DNA from: Myxococcales bacterium
Lineage (GTDB): Bacteria > Myxococcota > Myxococcia > Myxococcales > Anaeromyxobacteraceae
Direction: 5' to 3'
NCBI GenBank assembly: GCA_021818285.1
Contig: JAKAEO010000001.1
Location: 31,447 to 95,446 of the forward strand
DNA: 64,000 nt
In this document: piece by piece, positions 60,642 to 64,000 of the stretch
Numbering within the stretch: the first letter of the stretch is position 1
Layout: each line of letters starts with the position of its first letter
Made by a program: the position numbers and the translations under genes
The notes under the pieces: generated by a model
What the model was told of the DNA's origin: nothing
Seen by the model: the letters and a program-made list of their open reading frames with translations, nothing else
Databases searched by the model: none

Positions 60642-62275
60642 TTCGCCCCATCGCCGCCGTCGCCGAGGAGGCGGGGCTCCGCGGCGACGAGTGGGAGCCG
60701 TACGGCCGCCACGTCGCCAAGGTGGAGCCGTCCGCCGCGGCGCGGCTCGCCGGCCGGCCGGCGGGGAAGCTGGTGGTGGTCACGGCCGTCACCCCCACCC
60801 CGCAGGGGGAGGGGAAGACCACCACCGCGATCGGGCTGGTGGACGGGCTGCGCCGGCTCGGCGTCCGCGCCGTCGGCACGCTGCGCCAGCCCTCGCTCGG
60901 TCCCACCTTCGGCCTGAAGGGCGGGGCCTCGGGGGGCGGGCGGGCCCAGGTGGTGCCGGCCGCCTCCGTGAACCTGCACCTCACCGGCGACTTCCACGCC
61001 GTCGCCGCCGCCCACAACCTGGCGGCGGCGATGGTGGACAACCACGTCCACCACGGGAACGCCCTGGGCATCGAGCCCGGGACGCTGGCCTGGCACCGGA
61101 CGCTGGACGTGAACGACCGGGAGCTGCGGAACGTGGTCGTCGGCCTGGGGGGTCGCGTCAACGGCCCGGTGCGCGAGACCGGCTTCGTCATCACCGCCGC
61201 CTCCGAGGTGATGGCGGTGCTCGCGCTGGCGCGCGACCTCGCCGACCTGCGGGCGCGGCTGGGACGCGTCGTGGTCGGGCGCAAGCGGGGCGGGAGCCCG
61301 GTGACGCTGGAGGAGGTGCGGGCGGCGGGCGCGATGGCGGCGCTGCTGCGCGAGGCGGTGAAGCCCAACCTGCTCCAGACCCTGGAGGGCTCGCCGGTGC
61401 TGGTGCACGCCGGCCCCTTCGCCAACGTGGCCCACGGGGCGAGCTCGGTGGCCGCCGACCGCCTGGCGCTGGGGCTCGCCGAGATCGTGGTGACCGAGGC
61501 GGGCTTCGCCGCCGAGCTGGGCGCGGAGAAGTTCGTGGATCTGAAGTGCCGGCAGGGCGGGCTGGTGCCCTCGGCGGCGGTGCTGGTGGCCACGGTCCGG
61601 GCGCTCAAGCACCACGGGGCGGCGGCGGGGCGGCCGGAGGAGGAGGACGTCGCGGCGGTGGCGCGCGGCGCCGAGAACCTGGCGCGGCAGGCCGAGGTGG
61701 TGCGCCGGCTCGGGCTGCCGCTGGTGGTGGCGGTGAACCGCTTCGCCACCGACACGCCGGCCGAGCTCGAGGCGGTCCGGGAGGCGGCCCGGGCCGCCGG
61801 CGCCCGCGCCGCGGTGGAGGCCAGCCCGTTCGCCGGCGGCGGGGAGGGGACGCTGGAGCTGGCGGAGGCGGTCCGGGACGCGGCGGCGGCCGGCGCCGGG
61901 GAGCTCCGGCTCCTCTACCCGGACGAGCTGCCGCTCGCGGCGAAGATCGAGCTCCTCGCCACCCGGCTCTACGGCGCCGCGCGGGTGGAGCTCTCGCACG
62001 CCGCGGCGCAGCAGCTGGAGGAGCTCACGCGGCTCGGCTTCGGCCGGCTCCCGATCTGCACCGCCAAGACCCACCTCTCCATGTCGCACGACGCGCGGCT
62101 CGGGCCGCACCCACGCGGCTATGCCTTCCCGGTCCGGGAGGTGCGGCTGCAGGCCGGCGCCGGCTTCGTCACCGTCCTGGCGGGCGACGTGCCGCTCATG
62201 CCCGGCCTCCCGGCGCACCCGGCGGCCGAGGAGGTCGACGTGGACGCGGCCGGGAACGTCACCGGGCTGCGCTGA
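60638..62275 (+). CDS. fhs: Formate-tetrahydrofolate ligase, probable CTG start
   Basis: This is a 545-residue one-carbon enzyme that makes 10-formyl-tetrahydrofolate with ATP. It has the P-loop TPTPQGEGKTTTAIGL (about 57-72), PSLGPTFGLKGGASGGG, NLHLTGDFHA and the C-terminal ICTAKTHLSMSHD. Homology with other ligases (IRPIAAVAEEAGL, EWEPYGRHVAKV) begins right after 60638, but no ATG, GTG or TTG precedes it in frame; the first standard start, GTG 60722, would cut 28 conserved residues. CTG at 60638 overlaps the previous TGA (CTGA), like the ATGA/GTGA/TTGA overlaps elsewhere, and GGAGAGG lies 8 bases upstream. Confidence 0.9.
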   Translation: MIRPIAAVAEEAGLRGDEWEPYGRHVAKVEPSAAARLAGRPAGKLVVVTAVTPTPQGEGKTTTAIGLVDGLRRLGVRAVGTLRQPSLGPTFGLKGGASGGGRAQVVPAASVNLHLTGDFHAVAAAHNLAAAMVDNHVHHGNALGIEPGTLAWHRTLDVNDRELRNVVVGLGGRVNGPVRETGFVITAASEVMAVLALARDLADLRARLGRVVVGRKRGGSPVTLEEVRAAGAMAALLREAVKPNLLQTLEGSPVLVHAGPFANVAHGASSVAADRLALGLAEIVVTEAGFAAELGAEKFVDLKCRQGGLVPSAAVLVATVRALKHHGAAAGRPEEEDVAAVARGAENLARQAEVVRRLGLPLVVAVNRFATDTPAELEAVREAARAAGARAAVEASPFAGGGEGTLELAEAVRDAAAAGAGELRLLYPDELPLAAKIELLATRLYGAARVELSHAAAQQLEELTRLGFGRLPICTAKTHLSMSHDARLGPHPRGYAFPVREVRLQAGAGFVTVLAGDVPLMPGLPAHPAAEEVDVDAAGNVTGLR

Positions 62276-62359
62276 GCGGCCGGCGCGCGCCCCTCGACCT
62301 GCGCGGCCCGGCGGGCTAGAAAGGGAGCTCGATCGAGAGCCTCCGGAGCCCCGCCCGCC

Positions 62360-63451
62360 ATGAAGATCCGCTACGACCTGAAGCCCCGCTCGGCGCGCCG
62401 CGGCGAGCCCTTCCGCCCGGAGGGGCCGCTCCCCTTCGGCCAGCTGCGCACCGACCACATGTTCCTGATGGACTTCGCCGACGGTGCCTGGAGCGACCCG
62501 CGCATCGTCCCCTACGGCCCCTTCTTGCTGGCGCCGGGCGCGGTGGTGCTCCACTACAGCCAGGAGATCTTCGAGGGGGCCAAGGCCTTCCAGCACCCCG
62601 ACGGCGAGATCTACGCCTTCCGCATCGACAAGAACGCCGCCCGGATGAACCGGTCGGCGGAGGGGCTGTGCATGCCCCCCGTCCCGCCGGCCGACCAGGT
62701 CCAGGCCATCCTGGCGCTGCTGGACGTGGAGCGGCTCTGGTTCCCGGAGCAGGAGGGGGCCTCGCTCTACGTCCGCCCCTTCATGATCGCCACCCAGGAT
62801 TCGCTGGGGGTGAAGCCGTCCAACCGCTACCTCTTCTGCGTCTTCCTCTCCCCGAGCGGGCCCTACTACCCGGCCGGCTTCCAGGAGCCGGTGAAGCTGC
62901 TGGTGACCAGGCGCTTCCACCGGGCGGCGCCGGGCGGCACCGGCGCCATGAAGACCGGCGGCAACTACGCCGCCTCGCTGATGGCCGGCGAGGTGGCCCA
63001 CAAGCTGGGCGCCTCCCAGGTGCTCTACCTCGACACCGCCGACCGCTACATCGAGGAGGCGGGGGCGATGAACCACTACCACGTCACCCGCGACGGCCGG
63101 CTGGTCATCCCCTCCTTCACCGACACCATCCTCCGGTCGGTGACCTCCGAGTCGGTCCTCGAGCTGGGGCAGGAGGTGCTCGGGCTCCGGGTCGGCCAGG
63201 AGCGCATCCCCTTCGAGCCCTTCCTGGCCGCCCTCCGCTCCGGCGAGATCATCGAGGCCGGCGGCTTCGGCACCGCGGCGGTGGTGTCGCCGGTGGGGGC
63301 CTACGTCTTCGAGGACGGGACCGAGCTCCGGGTGGGCGACGGGCGGATCGGCCCCAACACCCGGCGCATCTACGAGATCCTCACCGGGATCCAGCGCGGC
63401 ACGCGCCCGGCGCCCCCGGGCTGGCTCTTCCAGGCGCCGCGGCAGGCCTGA
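62360..63451 (+). CDS. ilvE: Branched-chain amino-acid aminotransferase
   Basis: This 363-residue fold-type IV PLP enzyme catalyses the last step of Leu/Ile/Val synthesis. Motifs are GAVVLHYSQEIFEGAKAF, YVRPFMIATQDSLGV, the PLP Lys in GAMKTGGNYAASL (near 200), YIEEAGAMNHYHV and GGFGTAAVVSPVG. The length and order match the larger (BCAT2/eukaryote-type) subfamily. The ATG is the first that gives the conserved N-terminus. Probably monocistronic. Confidence 0.95.
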   Translation: MKIRYDLKPRSARRGEPFRPEGPLPFGQLRTDHMFLMDFADGAWSDPRIVPYGPFLLAPGAVVLHYSQEIFEGAKAFQHPDGEIYAFRIDKNAARMNRSAEGLCMPPVPPADQVQAILALLDVERLWFPEQEGASLYVRPFMIATQDSLGVKPSNRYLFCVFLSPSGPYYPAGFQEPVKLLVTRRFHRAAPGGTGAMKTGGNYAASLMAGEVAHKLGASQVLYLDTADRYIEEAGAMNHYHVTRDGRLVIPSFTDTILRSVTSESVLELGQEVLGLRVGQERIPFEPFLAALRSGEIIEAGGFGTAAVVSPVGAYVFEDGTELRVGDGRIGPNTRRIYEILTGIQRGTRPAPPGWLFQAPRQA

Positions 63452-63477
63452 CGGCCCGGCCCGGCCGCCGGGGCCCG

Positions 63478-64000
63478 CTACGAGCCCACGTCGCGGAGCA
63501 CCGCCACCCGGTCCAGGAAGCGGACGACGGCGGCGATCACCGCCTCCGGCTGGTCGCGGTGGGCGGAGTGGCCGCAGCCGTCGAGCGGGAGCAGCTCGGT
63601 GCCCGGCACCGCCGCGGCGATCTTCTCGATCTGCGCCATGGTGCCGTACTCGTCCTGCCGACCCTGGACGGCCAGCACCGGGCAGGCGACGCGCGGCAGC
63701 AGCTCCTCGATGCTCCACGACCGGAAGGCGGGGTCCAGCCAGACGCGGTTCCAGCCCCAGAAGGCGCCGTCGACGTCGGCGTGGTGGCGGGCGAGCCGGG
63801 CCCGCAGGTCGGTGGCCTCGAAGGCCACCCGGGCGGCGGCGATGCTCTTCACCGAGAGCTCCTCCACCAGCACGTGGGGGGCGAGCAGCACCAGCCCGGC
63901 CACCGGCCGGCCCGACGCAGCGGCGTGGATCAGGGCGATGGACCCGCCGTCGCTGTGGCCGACGAGGACCGGCCGCTCCACCCGGAGGCGGTCGAGCAGC
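63478..64000 (-). CDS. Alpha/beta hydrolase, 5' part beyond window edge
   Basis: A minus-strand frame is open to the right edge. It has the nucleophile elbow VLVGHSDGGS about 8 residues in from the first visible ATG (63981), so the true start lies outside; the frame continues upstream as LLDRLRVERP. Other motifs are VACPVLAVQGRQDEYGT (acid) and DGCGHSAHRDQPE (catalytic His), and an intact C-terminus. It fits the esterase/haloperoxidase-type hydrolases. The substrate is unknown. Confidence 0.88.
   Translation of the reverse strand, partial: LLDRLRVERPVLVGHSDGGSIALIHAAASGRPVAGLVLLAPHVLVEELSVKSIAAARVAFEATDLRARLARHHADVDGAFWGWNRVWLDPAFRSWSIEELLPRVACPVLAVQGRQDEYGTMAQIEKIAAAVPGTELLPLDGCGHSAHRDQPEAVIAAVVRFLDRVAVLRDVGS

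Overview
The window is very GC-rich (roughly 70% or more), has no visible tRNA, rRNA, insertion sequence or CRISPR array, and is packed with genes that often overlap by exactly four bases (ATGA, GTGA, TTGA). Codon use, an octaheme cytochrome c, a homospermidine synthase, Pal-type lipoproteins with Cys repeats and bacterial sphingolipid genes all suggest a Myxococcota (deltaproteobacterial) chromosome, most like Anaeromyxobacter. That assignment is inference from gene content.

Layout. 0-9.9 kb: a truncated TesB thioesterase, a zinc alcohol dehydrogenase, a proton-pump-type P-type ATPase convergent with a two-component system, a DegP protease and an ArsM-like methyltransferase with a MarR regulator. 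9.8-19.2 kb: storage and compatible-solute sugars (OtsB, a membrane-anchored OtsA, MalQ, a glycosyltransferase-like protein, TreS) plus a Pal-like lipoprotein and a CmpX-like membrane protein. 19.3-24.3 kb: an RND/MMPL exporter, an oxidoreductase and an aminotransferase.

24.3-37.6 kb is a lipid locus. One operon (TolC-like, MlaC-like, CDP-alcohol phosphotransferase, GtrA, HAD phosphatase) meets a second, convergent one (fatty-acid hydroxylase, inositol-phosphate synthase, AUR1-like transferase). Divergent from the hydroxylase lies serine palmitoyltransferase - bacterial ceramide synthase - ceramide reductase. Together these could make ceramides, inositol phospholipids and inositol-phosphoceramides. 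An ECF sigma factor just downstream has the same promoter sequence as the sphingolipid operon, so I infer that it drives both.

37.8-52.4 kb is a sulfur/redox locus: an OB-fold protein, an octaheme cytochrome, a minus-strand operon (ArsM-like methyltransferase, radical SAM/SPASM protein, DUF5714-like Cys-rich protein, FAD oxidoreductase), a divergent 33-residue peptide with five cysteines, thioredoxin and thioredoxin reductase, a 55-residue Cys protein, and an ArsR-family regulator with Cys residues placed as in persulfide sensors. The regulator precedes a polysulfide/thiosulfate-reductase-like molybdoenzyme operon with YeeE/YedE transporters and an NrfD membrane subunit. The radical SAM/methyltransferase/tiny-peptide unit is the best candidate for an undescribed system.

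52.5-64 kb is mostly housekeeping: FadL, a PAS protein, pirin, two alpha/beta hydrolases, a decarboxylase plus homospermidine synthase, a CsgG-like lipid or curli factor, formate-tetrahydrofolate ligase (probable CTG start) and a branched-chain aminotransferase.
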